A stretch of DNA of 64,000 bases from Alphaproteobacteria bacterium (GTDB lineage: Bacteria; Pseudomonadota; Alphaproteobacteria; Micropepsales; Micropepsaceae), in contig JAFARO010000014.1 of NCBI GenBank assembly GCA_019245415.1, positions 169,569 to 233,568 of the forward strand, read 5' to 3'. The notes beneath the pieces are model-generated. The model was not told where the DNA came from, did not search any database, and was given only the letters and a program-made list of their open reading frames with translations. Both the position numbers and the translations under genes were made by a program. Shown here piece after piece: positions 16,013-27,037 of the stretch; positions within the stretch are counted from its first letter, which is position 1, and every line of letters begins with the position of its first letter.

Positions 16013-16031
16013 TATGCTCATGGCTAGCATA
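16013..16031 (+). promoter_or_regulatory. Putative NadQ operator, site 1
   Basis: TATGCT-N7-AGCATA. The site overlaps the position expected for the -10 box, 17 nt after TTGACG at 16003-16008, so occupation should block transcription of nadABC. Confidence 0.65.
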
Positions 16032-16071
16032 TATCCGCACGCCCGGCCTTGTGGCCGGTGTTTTTGCATCC

Positions 16072-16098
16072 TATATATGCTCAATCGGAGCATATATA
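16072..16098 (+). promoter_or_regulatory. Putative NadQ operator, site 2
   Basis: A perfect inverted repeat with 11-nt arms (16072-16082 and 16088-16098) and a 5-nt spacer. Its core is the same TATGCT-N7-AGCATA as site 1, with centres 63 nt apart (about six helical turns). It lies 18 nt before the nadA start codon. Repetition of the identical core in front of nadABC, with a NadQ-like gene nearby, supports an operator role. Confidence 0.72.
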
Positions 16099-16115
16099 CC
16101 TGCGGGGACACGCCA

Positions 16116-17150
16116 ATGCAGACCGCCGACCTCTCCTACACGCCCCGGATCGCCCGGGCGACCGCGCCGCTCTACGGCAAAGTCGCCAAGGTGGTCCCCG
16201 AAATCGAATGGCCGGTGCATGCGCCCTATGTCGAGGCCATCAACCGCCTCAAGCGCGAGAAGGGCGCCGTCATTCTCGCGCACAATTACATGACCCCCGA
16301 GATCTATCACTGTGTCGCCGATTTCGTCGGCGACTCGCTGGCGCTGGCGCGCGAGGCGGCGAAGACCGATGCGCGGGTGATCGTCCAGGCCGGCGTGCAC
16401 TTCATGGCCGAGACCTCGAAGATCCTTTCGCCGCACAAGACCGTGCTGATCCCCGACCCGCAAGCGGGCTGCTCCCTCGCCGCCTCGATCACGGCCGGCG
16501 ATGTGCGGCGGCTGAAGGCCGAGCATCCCGGTCTTCCGGTGGTCACCTATGTCAACACCTCGGCCGCCGTGAAGGCCGAGAGCGACGTCTGCTGCACCTC
16601 GTCCAACGCCAAGGCGGTGGTCGAGGACATCGCAAGGGAGTGGCGCGTGGACAGCGTGATCATGATCCCCGACGAGTACCTGGCGCAGAACGTCGCGCGC
16701 CAGACCGCGGTCAAGATCGTCACCTGGAAAGGCCACTGCGAAGTGCATGAGCGCTTCGGCGCCGCCGACATCCGCGCCTATCGCGACGCCAATCCCGGTG
16801 TCGTGGTGCTGGCCCATCCGGAATGTCCGCCGGCGGTGATCGACGAAGCCGATTTTGCCGGCTCGACCGCGGCGATGATCTCCTATGTCGGCGACAAGCG
16901 GCCGAAGAAGGTGGTGATGGTCACCGAGTGCTCGATGAGCGACAACGTCGCCGCCGACTACCCCGACGTCGAGTTCGTGCGGCCCTGCAATCTCTGTCCG
17001 CACATGAAGCGCATCACCTTGCCCAAGATCCTCAAATCGCTTCAGACCATGACCGTCGAGGTCAATGTCGACCCCGAGATCGCGGCGCAGGCGAAAGCGG
17101 CCGTCGAGCGCATGCTCACGGTCGGCAAGCCGGCCAAGGCCGCGGCGTGA
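16116..17150 (+). CDS. nadA: Quinolinate synthase
   Basis: 344 residues from the ATG at 16116. NadA condenses iminoaspartate with dihydroxyacetone phosphate to quinolinate using a 4Fe-4S cluster. Family marks are [14 protein letters not shown] near the N-terminus, [23 protein letters not shown] and [12 protein letters not shown], and the C-terminal [12 protein letters not shown]. The usual cluster cysteines (in [12 protein letters not shown] and NLCPHM) are present. It is the first gene of a nadABC operon: its TGA overlaps the nadB GTG start. Regulation by the two inverted repeats upstream is expected. Confidence 0.96.
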   Translation: MQTADLSYTPRIARATAPLYGKVAKVVPEIEWPVHAPYVEAINRLKREKGAVILAHNYMTPEIYHCVADFVGDSLALAREAAKTDARVIVQAGVHFMAETSKILSPHKTVLIPDPQAGCSLAASITAGDVRRLKAEHPGLPVVTYVNTSAAVKAESDVCCTSSNAKAVVEDIAREWRVDSVIMIPDEYLAQNVARQTAVKIVTWKGHCEVHERFGAADIRAYRDANPGVVVLAHPECPPAVIDEADFAGSTAAMISYVGDKRPKKVVMVTECSMSDNVAADYPDVEFVRPCNLCPHMKRITLPKILKSLQTMTVEVNVDPEIAAQAKAAVERMLTVGKPAKAAA

Positions 17151-18727
17151 GCGCCCCCGACAACGTCATCGAATGCAAAGGCGCGCTGATCTTGGGCGCG
17201 GGCGTCGCGGGATTGTTCACCGCGCTGAAGCTGGCGCCGTTTCCCTCCCTTGTCCTCGCCGGTTCGCGGCCCGGGACGTCCGGCTCGAGCGCCTGGGCGC
17301 AGGGGGGCATCGCGGCTGCGGTCGCCGCCGGCGACAGTCCTGAAGCGCATGCTGCCGACACGGTCGCCGCCGGCGCGGGCATCGCCGATCCGGGCGTCGC
17401 AGCCCTGGTCGCGCGCGAGGCGCCTGAGCGCATCGATGACCTCGTGCGCCTGGGCGTTCCCTTCGACCGCAGGCCGGACGGTACGCTGGCGGTCGGCCGC
17501 GAGGCGGCGCATGGCGCAGCGCGCATCGTCCATGTCCAGGGCGACCGGGCCGGCGCCGCCGTCACCGGCACCTTGGCCGAGCGCGCGCTGGCGAACGGCG
17601 CGATCACGGTGCTCGAAGGCTTCCATGCCGTGGAACTGGCGATGGAGGATGGGCGCGCCACGGGTCTCTTCGCGCGCAGCGGCATGGGCGCACACGCAAG
17701 GCTGGTGCTCTTCCGCGCGCCCGCAGTGATCTTCGCGACCGGCGGCCTGGGCTCTCTCTACGCGATCACGACGAACCCTTCCGAGGCGCGCGGCGAAGGT
17801 CTCGGCATGGCTGCGCGCGCAGGTGCCGTCATCGCCGACCCGGAATTCGTGCAGTTCCATCCGACCGCAATCGCCGCCGGGCGCGATCCCGCGCCGCTCG
17901 CCACCGAAGCGCTGCGCGGCGAAGGCGCCATCCTCATCGACGAGAACGGCCGCCGTTTCATGGCCGATGTCCACAAGGACGCCGAGCTGGCGCCGCGCGA
18001 CGTCGTGGCCCGCGCCATCCATCGCGCGCGCCTCGCCGGACACCAGACGTTTCTCGATTGCCGAAGCGCCATCGGGCCCGCGTTCGCGACGCGCTTCCCG
18101 ACGGTCTACGCCGCCTGCCGCGCAGCCGGTCTCGATCCCGCAGCGCAGCCGATCCCGATTGCGCCGGCGGCCCATTACCACATGGGCGGCATCGCCAGCG
18201 ATGCGCGCGGGCGCAGCTCTCTGGAAGGATTGTGGGCGGTTGGCGAATGCGCCTCGACGGGATTGCACGGCGCCAACCGGCTGGCGTCCAACTCGCTGCT
18301 GGAGGCGCTGGTGTTCGGTGCACGCGCTGCCGAAGACGTAAAGAGCACCATCGCGCCCGGCTGCGGCTCGGGCACGCCGCCGGCACCGGAACGTTTCGCG
18401 GTGCCCGCGCCGCCCATGGTGCTGCGCAAGGCGATGTCCGAGCTGGTGGGGCTGGAACGCGACGAATCCGGGCTGCGCGAGGCGCTGGCGGTCATCGCCC
18501 AGGTCGAGCGCGCGGGCCCGGCGGAGCCCGCCCTGCTCAACATGACGGCGGCCGCCAAGCTCGTCGCCGCCGCGGCGCTGATGCGCCACGAAAGCCGCGG
18601 CGCGCATTGGCGCAGCGACTATCCGGCGACGGAAGCGAAGGGCGGACGAACGTTCCTCACGCTCGCCGATGCCGAGGAAGCGCTGGACGCGCGCGCCTGC
18701 AAGAGTGTCCAGCGTGCTGCCCGCTGA
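17147..18727 (+). CDS. nadB: L-aspartate oxidase
   Basis: 526 residues from the GTG at 17147, which overlaps the nadA stop (GTGA). NadB oxidises L-aspartate to iminoaspartate with FAD. The dinucleotide-binding loop is [18 protein letters not shown], followed by [13 protein letters not shown] (FAD contact) and VQFHPTA. The active-site stretch AAHYHMGGI and [20 protein letters not shown] are typical. The C-terminal succinate-dehydrogenase-like helical domain is somewhat shortened compared with E. coli NadB (540 residues). It is co-transcribed with nadA and nadC. Confidence 0.95.
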   Translation: MSAPDNVIECKGALILGAGVAGLFTALKLAPFPSLVLAGSRPGTSGSSAWAQGGIAAAVAAGDSPEAHAADTVAAGAGIADPGVAALVAREAPERIDDLVRLGVPFDRRPDGTLAVGREAAHGAARIVHVQGDRAGAAVTGTLAERALANGAITVLEGFHAVELAMEDGRATGLFARSGMGAHARLVLFRAPAVIFATGGLGSLYAITTNPSEARGEGLGMAARAGAVIADPEFVQFHPTAIAAGRDPAPLATEALRGEGAILIDENGRRFMADVHKDAELAPRDVVARAIHRARLAGHQTFLDCRSAIGPAFATRFPTVYAACRAAGLDPAAQPIPIAPAAHYHMGGIASDARGRSSLEGLWAVGECASTGLHGANRLASNSLLEALVFGARAAEDVKSTIAPGCGSGTPPAPERFAVPAPPMVLRKAMSELVGLERDESGLREALAVIAQVERAGPAEPALLNMTAAAKLVAAAALMRHESRGAHWRSDYPATEAKGGRTFLTLADAEEALDARACKSVQRAAR

Positions 18728-19568
18728 GCTTCGCCCGCCGCACCGGCTGCTGGTCGAGCCGATCGTGCGCGCGGCGCTGATCGAGGACCTGGGCCGCGCC
18801 GGCGACATCACCAGCGAACTCACCGTCCCGTCTGACACGCGCATGCGCGCGCGCCTCGTCGCGCGCAAGTCCGGCATCGTCGCCGGCCTGATCGCGGCCG
18901 AATGCGCCTTCGCGCTGGTCGATCCGTCGTTGAACGTCGCGGTCGAGACGCCGGACGGCAGCGCGGTGAAGTCGGGAACGGTTCTCGCCACCGTCGAAGG
19001 CCATGCGCGCGCGATCCTGACGGCGGAGCGCGTGGCGCTGAATTTCCTCGGCCCTCTGAGCGGCATCGCAACCGCGACGCGGGCGATGGTGGACGCGGTG
19101 GCCGGGACCAAGGCCCGCATCGTCTGTACACGGAAGACGACGCCGGGGCTGCGCATCCTGGAGAAATACGCGGTGCGCTGCGGCGGCGGCTTCAATCACC
19201 GCTTCGGGCTCGACGACGCGGTCCTCATCAAGGACAACCACATCGCGGCCGCCGGCGGCATCGCCGCGGCCGTGCAGCGCGTGCGCGCCGGCCTCGGCCA
19301 CATGGCCAAGATCGAGGTCGAAGTCGACACGCTCGCCCAGCTCGACGAGGCGCTGGCGCAGGGCATCGACACCATCCTGCTGGACAATATGAGCCTTGAC
19401 GATCTCAACCGCGCGGTTTCGCTCACGAGGGGTCGCGCCGTGCTCGAAGCCTCCGGCAACGTCACGCTCGCCACCGTGCGCGCCGTCGCCGAGACCGGCG
19501 TCGACTACATCTCCTCCGGCACCATCACCCACAGCGCGCCGAACCTCGACATCGCACTCGACTTCTAG
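18705..19568 (+). CDS. nadC: Nicotinate-nucleotide pyrophosphorylase (carboxylating)
   Basis: About 287 residues if the GTG at 18705 is the start; the GTG at 18714 is equally possible. NadC makes nicotinate mononucleotide from quinolinate and PRPP. Signature segments are [52 protein letters not shown], the [16 protein letters not shown] loop and the phosphate-binding [19 protein letters not shown]. The gene overlaps the end of nadB by 23 nt, completing the three-gene de novo NAD operon. Confidence 0.95.
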   Translation: MSSVLPAELRPPHRLLVEPIVRAALIEDLGRAGDITSELTVPSDTRMRARLVARKSGIVAGLIAAECAFALVDPSLNVAVETPDGSAVKSGTVLATVEGHARAILTAERVALNFLGPLSGIATATRAMVDAVAGTKARIVCTRKTTPGLRILEKYAVRCGGGFNHRFGLDDAVLIKDNHIAAAGGIAAAVQRVRAGLGHMAKIEVEVDTLAQLDEALAQGIDTILLDNMSLDDLNRAVSLTRGRAVLEASGNVTLATVRAVAETGVDYISSGTITHSAPNLDIALDF

Positions 19569-19584
19569 CGAAGTGGCTACAGTG

Positions 19585-20043
19585 ATGAGAAATCTCGCAA
19601 TGCTGACCGCATTCGGATGCCTGGCGACCACACCAGCAATGACTGCCGATTTCAATTGGCCGGCAAAGGACTTCACCTGTTCATGGCAAGGTGCCAAGCG
19701 ACTCTCGTTCGAAGAAGCCTTTCTATCTGCGGGGCAGTTTTACGGACTATGCGTCCGCTTTAGAGCTCTCGCGGGGCCCAATTGGCTCTTGACAAAGAAA
19801 TTAGAAGCGCATCTCGACCGGGAACCAATGGCTGCCATTTGGGGACCGCGAACGCCGGTGCCCACCAAGCCGATCAACGTCGAAGCCGTCGGCTGGTTGA
19901 TGCCGTGTGCTGCCGCTCGCGATCAAGGGCAGAACGCGCTTGACGCGATAGACCCCGAAGCCGTGGAACTGATGAGTGGTCCTTGCCACTACCAGGATGG
20001 TCCCGTTCTCTTCGTATCCGACTATCACAAAATTGGCGATTGA
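19585..20043 (+). CDS. Small exported protein of unknown function
   Basis: A 152-residue protein whose N-terminus (MRNLAMLTAFGCLATTPAMTA) is a Sec signal peptide. The mature part contains four cysteines, compatible with two disulfides (TCSWQ, LCVRF, MPCAA, GPCHY), and no domain that I recognise. Codon use is visibly less GC-biased than in nadC, which ends only 16 nt upstream; it may be a late addition behind the operon or use its own promoter. A GTG at 19573 is an alternative start. Confidence 0.6.
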   Translation: MRNLAMLTAFGCLATTPAMTADFNWPAKDFTCSWQGAKRLSFEEAFLSAGQFYGLCVRFRALAGPNWLLTKKLEAHLDREPMAAIWGPRTPVPTKPINVEAVGWLMPCAAARDQGQNALDAIDPEAVELMSGPCHYQDGPVLFVSDYHKIGD

Positions 20044-20105
20044 ATTGCTGATTGCCTGCAAACCCTCATTGTTCTTAGAGTGCTATCAGCAATCGGGGAG
20101 CATCC

Positions 20106-20876
20106 ATGGACCTTCATCTCAAAGGCAGGAATGCCGTCGTGCTCGGCGGCACGCGCGGCATCGGGCGTGCCATTGCGGACACCTTGGCCGGTGAAGGCGC
20201 CAATGTGGCGATCTGCGCGCGCAACGCGGAGCAGATCGAGCAGGCGGTGGCGGACCTTAAATCCAGGGGCGTGCGCGCCACCGGCGCCGGCGTCGACATC
20301 ACCGACGGCGCGGCGCTCAAAGCGTGGATCGCCCGCGCCGGCGACGAGCTGGGCGGCATCGACATGCTGTTCTCCAATGCCGGCGCGATGGCGCAAGGCG
20401 CGGACCCGGAGTCGTGGCAGGCCAATTTCAAGCTCGACGTGCTGGGCGCCGTGAACGCCTTCGACGCGGCGCGGCCGTTCCTCGAAAAAGCGGCGGAAAA
20501 GAACGGCGACGCGGCCTTCGTCATCATCGCCTCGGTCTCGGCGGCGGAGAGCGACAGCGCCAGCTCCTACGGTCCGATCAAGGCGGCGCTGATCCACTAT
20601 GCCAAGGGCCTGGCGCGCCAGCACGCCAAGCGGAAGATCCGCGCCAATGTCGTCTCGCCCGGCATGGTCTATTTCGAAGGCGGCATCTGGAACATGGTCG
20701 AACAAAGCGCGCCCGACTATTTCAAGCAGGCGATGGCGCGCAACCCGACGGGGCGCGCGGCCACGCCGCAGGAGATCGCCAACGCGGCGGTGTTTCTCGC
20801 GAGCCCGGCTTCGTCCTACACCACCGGCGTCAACCTGCTGGTAGACGGCGCGATCTCGCGGCGGGTGAATTTTTGA
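20106..20876 (+). CDS. Short-chain dehydrogenase/reductase
   Basis: A 256-residue classical SDR. The NAD(P)-binding loop is VVLGGTRGIGRAIADTL (G-x3-G-x-G). The NAG-type motif reads FSNAGAMAQG, the catalytic Ser lies in IIASVSAAESDSAS, and Y-x3-K is SYGPIKAALIHYAKGLA. VVSPGMVYFEGGIW and the C-terminal TTGVNLLVDGAISRR complete the fold. CARNAEQ after the second strand suggests preference for NADPH. The substrate cannot be told. It stands alone, with 33 nt to the convergent secreted-protein gene. Confidence 0.9.
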   Translation: MDLHLKGRNAVVLGGTRGIGRAIADTLAGEGANVAICARNAEQIEQAVADLKSRGVRATGAGVDITDGAALKAWIARAGDELGGIDMLFSNAGAMAQGADPESWQANFKLDVLGAVNAFDAARPFLEKAAEKNGDAAFVIIASVSAAESDSASSYGPIKAALIHYAKGLARQHAKRKIRANVVSPGMVYFEGGIWNMVEQSAPDYFKQAMARNPTGRAATPQEIANAAVFLASPASSYTTGVNLLVDGAISRRVNF

Positions 20877-20909
20877 GGCAATTCGCCGAGATGGTGGGTC
20901 GGTTTGACG

Positions 20910-21398
20910 TCAGGGCCGGCGGCCTTTCTCATAGATCGAGTAATCGACTTCCCAGCTGAATGCCGTGCCGCCGTCTTCGTTGGACACCAAGACGGACTGA
21001 ATTGTGTGATCGCCAGTGCCAACAACGCTTACTTGCCGCTTCAACACCTGACCGAAGTAGTTGGGATAGTCGCTATCGCAAGCAGGCGCGAAACCCGCAG
21101 GTTGTCCGTCGATATAAGTGCAGGTGCTGAAATTCTCATTCCCCTCCGGAAATGAAGTGGTTTCCGATATGCTCGCTACAACGAAGCAACCCTTCGCGCT
21201 TCTGCATGTAAAGTCTCGGGCTTTGTTCAGCGGATTGGTGCCGGTAAAAATTTGCATGGGCTTGTCACTTATGTGCGTCAAAACTTCCAGACCGTTTCCA
21301 TGCCAGCGCAGCGGCTCTGCACCCGTCCCCGATAACGCCACATCGGCGCAGAACGTGACGCAGAGGGCGAATAGGAAGATCATGCGTGTGCGGTCCAT
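20910..21398 (-). CDS. Exported cysteine-containing protein of unknown function
   Basis: 162 residues, with an excellent ribosome site (GAGGAGG) before the ATG at 21398. The signal peptide MIFLFALCVTFCADVALSG is followed by a mature domain with four cysteines (FTCRSAKGCFVVAS, FSTCTYID, PACDSDYP), which suggests two disulfides and a periplasmic or secreted location. No domain is recognised. Base composition is lower in GC than the two flanking dehydrogenase genes. Confidence 0.62.
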   Translation of the reverse strand: MDRTRMIFLFALCVTFCADVALSGTGAEPLRWHGNGLEVLTHISDKPMQIFTGTNPLNKARDFTCRSAKGCFVVASISETTSFPEGNENFSTCTYIDGQPAGFAPACDSDYPNYFGQVLKRQVSVVGTGDHTIQSVLVSNEDGGTAFSWEVDYSIYEKGRRP

Positions 21399-21563
21399 AA
21401 AATCCTCCTCGATGGAGCACCCACGATATCAGGTCCTTACATCCAATTCTTCATCATCGCGACCACGTCGGCGATTTCGAGACCCGGGCGGCCCGGATTC
21501 TCGGGCAACCGGCATTGCAATCTCGGAGGCAGCGCCTAGGGTCGCGCGACAAGGGGTGGTCAC

Positions 21564-22403
21564 ATGACCAGCAAGGCGCGCGGACGCAAATCCATCTTCA
21601 TCACGGGGGCCGCGAGCGGCATCGGTCGCGCCACCGCGCTGCTGTTCGCAGGCAAGGGCTGGTTCGTCGGCGCCTTCGACCTCAACGATTCGGGCCTTCA
21701 GTCGCTGGCGCAGGAGATCGGCCACGACAATTGCCTCACCGCCCGGCTCGACGTCACCGACAAGAGGAATTTCGACGATGCGGTCGCTGCCTTCGGCGCC
21801 GAGACCGACGGTCGCATGGACGTCCTGTTCAACAATGCCGGCATCGGCGAGAGCGGGTATTTCGAGGACGTGCCTTACGAGGCCGCGTTGCGCGTGGTGC
21901 AGGTGAATTTCGTCGGCGTGCTCAACGGCATCTATGCCGCGCTGCCTCTCTTGAAGGCGACGAAGAATTCGCTCTGCTTCACCACCTCGTCGTCGTCTGC
22001 CACCTACGGCATGCCGCGGCTCGCGGTCTATTCGGCGACCAAGCATGCGGTCAAAGGCCTGACCGAGGCGCTGTCGATCGAATTCGCGCGGCACGGCATC
22101 CGCGCCGCCGACACGCTGCCAGGGCTGATCGACACCGCCATCCTGCGCAACACGCCCAACCGCTCCGAAGCGCGCAGCGCCGAGGATGCCGAGAGCATGC
22201 TCGCCAATGCGCCGAAGAGGGGAGCGTTCCGCCTCATCCCGCCGGACATGGTGGCGCAAGCGGTGTGGGACGCCTACACGAGCGACAAGCTGCATTGGTA
22301 TGTGCCGCCGGAGATCGCCTGGATCGACCGCATCAAGGGCATTGCGCCCGAGTTCATGCGCGCGCGGATCCAGAAGGTGATCGGCGGGATCGTGAAGCCC
22401 TAG
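21564..22403 (+). CDS. Short-chain dehydrogenase/reductase
   Basis: A 279-residue classical SDR. The cofactor loop is IFITGAASGIGRATALLFAG, followed by DLNDSG at the end of strand 2 (Asp favours NAD(H)), LFNNAGIGESG, the catalytic Ser in TTSSSSATYG and YSATKHAVKGLTEAL for Y-x3-K. The C-terminal tail after the loop (LPGLIDTAILRNTPN) carries an extra helix (IDRIKGIAPEFMRARIQKVIGGI), as in the alphaproteobacterial oxidoreductase subgroup. It is not the closest relative of the SDR at 20106, which has a different cofactor loop. Confidence 0.88.
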   Translation: MTSKARGRKSIFITGAASGIGRATALLFAGKGWFVGAFDLNDSGLQSLAQEIGHDNCLTARLDVTDKRNFDDAVAAFGAETDGRMDVLFNNAGIGESGYFEDVPYEAALRVVQVNFVGVLNGIYAALPLLKATKNSLCFTTSSSSATYGMPRLAVYSATKHAVKGLTEALSIEFARHGIRAADTLPGLIDTAILRNTPNRSEARSAEDAESMLANAPKRGAFRLIPPDMVAQAVWDAYTSDKLHWYVPPEIAWIDRIKGIAPEFMRARIQKVIGGIVKP

Positions 22404-22411
22404 TCTCGCGC

Positions 22412-22495
22412 CATCCTTCGAGGCCCGCCCGCGTCATGCTGAGGTGCGAGCGCTAGCGAGCCTCGAAGCACGCGGGCGCGCACCTCAGGATGACG
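22412..22495. repeat. Palindromic dispersed repeat, family C
   Basis: Between the SDR and the SleB-type gene lies a compound palindrome: CATCCTTCGAGGC (22412) pairs with GCCTCGAAG (22460), and GTCATGCTGAGGTGC (22432) pairs with GCACCTCAGGATGAC (22480) with one mismatch. The same modules recur inside glyS at 28358-28530. Such elements can form stable cruciform or RNA stems. Confidence 0.8.
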
Positions 22496-22502
22496 ACTTA
22501 CC

Positions 22503-23171
22503 CTACAACGCCCGCTGACGGGTGCGCTTGTAGAAGACGTGGTTGCCGATCTGCACCGTGCGCTCCATGCCGACGTCGCCGACCCAATCGGGTGCGATCG
22601 AGGCGGCGTGGAAGTGGGTCGCATCGCCGGTCATGTCCTTGAGCGCCACCTGGCCCGTCAGGATGCGCGCGGCTAGAACCTCGGCCTCGTGCCACGACGA
22701 CGATGATTTGGTCTCCTCGAGATCGCCGTTGCAGGTGAAGGAGAACTGGCAGCCGCTGCTGCCCGCGCCCTCATAGACGACGGCGCAGATCGAATGTCCG
22801 TAATTGCCGTGGCGCAGGCGGTGGAAGACCACCTCCGCGACCGCGAGCTGGCCGTCGCGGCCCTCGCCGCGGGCTTCGTAATACATCACCTCCGAGAGGC
22901 AGCGATGCTCCGCCAGCAGTTGGGCGAGCGCCAGATCCGCGCCGCTCGCAACACGCGACGGCGCAGCGGCCGGCGCCGGCGGCACCTTCGCGGCAGGCGT
23001 TGCGACCGCGACCCTGACAGGCAGGGCGGCGGCGGCCGCGATCTTATCCGTAGACGGATGATTTGCGGCGGCGGCGCCGACCACGGCGCTTCCCGCAGCC
23101 AGGATGGCCGACAGCGCGACGACCAGCATGCGGTCGGAACGCAGATGTACGTCCTTGGTTTTCGGATTCAT
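22503..23171 (-). CDS. SleB-type cell wall hydrolase
   Basis: 222 residues. A hydrophobic segment (residues 14-35, MLVVALSAILAAGSAVVGAA) anchors or exports the protein, and an Ala/Pro-rich linker follows to about residue 85. The C-terminal Hydrolase_2 (SleB/CwlJ) domain is clear: CLSEVMYYEARGEGRDGQLAVAEVV with the catalytic Glu, then VVYEGAGSSGCQFSFTCNG. The family cleaves peptidoglycan and in alphaproteobacteria is tied to cell envelope remodelling. It is monocistronic. Confidence 0.88.
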   Translation of the reverse strand: MNPKTKDVHLRSDRMLVVALSAILAAGSAVVGAAAANHPSTDKIAAAAALPVRVAVATPAAKVPPAPAAAPSRVASGADLALAQLLAEHRCLSEVMYYEARGEGRDGQLAVAEVVFHRLRHGNYGHSICAVVYEGAGSSGCQFSFTCNGDLEETKSSSSWHEAEVLAARILTGQVALKDMTGDATHFHAASIAPDWVGDVGMERTVQIGNHVFYKRTRQRAL

Positions 23172-23391
23172 GGTGGCAATCGACTCTTTCGGATCTCGGT
23201 TTCGCTTTTACGCTTCGTCTTAATTCCGAATGGTCCCCGCCCCGCCTTGTAAGACCGGCCTTCTGCCAACGAATCCCGCAGGCGTCAAATAAAAAAATCC
23301 GCAATCCTGACGCGGCGTCATTTCACCACGGAAAATCCAGGCTTTTCCTGCATCATCCGTACACTGAATGAATGCGTTTAGGACGTTCTTC

Positions 23392-26055
<2,664 letters not shown>

Positions 26056-26153
26056 TTTGCCGTCCACCTCTGCCCGCGCCAATCTGTCATGCGGTGCCGC
26101 GCACGGCAAAACGAATCCGGCTAGGATTGGATGCATCGAGCGGGGAGAGGGCC

Positions 26154-26573
26154 ATGACCCAGGACGCGATATTCTTGCCGATGGGGGCGCTCGCGCTTCT
26201 CACCTTCCTGGCGCTGGTCCTGATCCCGATCCGGCGTTTCCGCGCGGGCTTCGCCGGGCAGGTCCAGGCGGAGGATTTCCGATACGGCGAGTCCGCGAAG
26301 GTCCCTGGCGCCGTCTCCATTCCCAACCGCAACTACATGAACCTGCTGGAGCTGCCGGTTCTGTTCTATGTGCTGTGCCTGATGCTGATCGTGGCGGGGC
26401 GCGTCGACCCCACCTTCGTGACGGTGGCCTGGGCTTATGTGGTCTTGAGGGCGCTGCACAGCCTGGTGCATCTGACCTACAACGACGTCCGCCATCGGCT
26501 CGCGCTGTTCGCGCTCAGCAATTTCGTCCTGCTCGCGATGTGGGCGATGTTCTTCCTGCCGATCCTGCGCTAG
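26154..26573 (+). CDS. MAPEG-family membrane protein
   Basis: A 139-residue integral membrane protein with four hydrophobic segments (about 9-27, 60-80, 85-105 and 118-137). Typical MAPEG features are NRNYMNLLELPVLFYVL in the second helix and AYVVLRALHSLVHLTYN with HRLALF after it. Eukaryotic relatives act on glutathione and eicosanoids; the bacterial role is uncertain. The ATG is preceded by CGGGGAGAGG. It diverges from ppdK across about 98 nt and is followed after 27 nt by a DUF4242 gene. Confidence 0.85.
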   Translation: MTQDAIFLPMGALALLTFLALVLIPIRRFRAGFAGQVQAEDFRYGESAKVPGAVSIPNRNYMNLLELPVLFYVLCLMLIVAGRVDPTFVTVAWAYVVLRALHSLVHLTYNDVRHRLALFALSNFVLLAMWAMFFLPILR

Positions 26574-26600
26574 CATCCCGGCCCCCATTCGGAGACCCTC

Positions 26601-26888
26601 ATGTCCTTGCGCAAATTCATCATCGAACGCGACATCCCCGCCGTCGGCTCTTTCGAGCGCGAGCAGCTCAAGGCCGCCGCCGCCAAGTCCAACGAGGTGC
26701 TCAAGGCGCTCGGCCCCGACATCCAGTGGCAGGAAAGCTATGTCGCCGCGGACAAGACGTTCTGCGTCTATCTCGCCAAGGACGAGGCGATGATCAAGAA
26801 GCACTCCGAGATGAGCGGCTTCCCCGCCAGCAAGATCACCGAAGTCCGCAAGATGATCGATCCCACGACGGAGCGGGACGGGGCGTAA
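26601..26888 (+). CDS. DUF4242-family small protein
   Basis: 95 residues, beginning LRKFIIERDIPAVGSFEREQLKAAAAKSNEVL and continuing WQESYVAADKTFCVYLAKDEAMIKKHSEMSGFPASKITEVR. This matches DUF4242, a small ferredoxin-like fold whose Streptomyces member SCO4226 binds nickel. The conserved ERDIP, ESYVA and HS.MSGFPA blocks are all present. The function in the cell is unknown. A palindromic repeat begins 8 nt after the stop. Confidence 0.85.
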   Translation: MSLRKFIIERDIPAVGSFEREQLKAAAAKSNEVLKALGPDIQWQESYVAADKTFCVYLAKDEAMIKKHSEMSGFPASKITEVRKMIDPTTERDGA

Positions 26889-26896
26889 GGCTCCAC

Positions 26897-27025
26897 AATC
26901 CTCCCCCGTTTACGGGGGAGGTGCCGCACGAGCACTTCGCGAGCGCGGCGGAGGGGCAGCCGGCATCGCCCCCTCCGTCTCGGCGCTTCGCGCCGATCCA
27001 CCTCCCCCGTAAACGGGGGAGGATT
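26897..27025. repeat. Palindromic dispersed repeat, family A
   Basis: Perfect 27-nt inverted repeats at 26897-26923 and 26999-27025 enclose 75 nt. Each arm is itself nearly palindromic (CCTCCCCCG / CGGGGGAGG). A second copy is at 43296-43406. It fills the space between DUF4242 and the 3' end of glyS and could act as a transcription stop for both. Confidence 0.9.
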
Positions 27026-27037
27026 AGATGTGCAGAT

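Larger units (their letters stand above)
15808..16115. other. 308-bp divergent intergenic region before nadA
   Basis: No gene is supported. The left part should contain the promoter of the minus-strand barrel gene (AGCGGGG ribosome site just before its ATG). The right part contains a TTGACG -35-like box (16003-16008) and the two NadQ-type inverted repeats. GGGGCCCTT occurs at both 15835 and 15996, probably by chance. Confidence 0.6.

Noticed and set aside
16071..17003. 310-codon minus-strand frame opposite nadA
   Set aside because: Composition typical of antisense shadow in GC-rich DNA (His/Asp/Gly-rich) and nadA is certain.
22412..22495. CRISPR-like repeats
   Set aside because: Repeats are palindromic modules without regular spacers; no cas gene.
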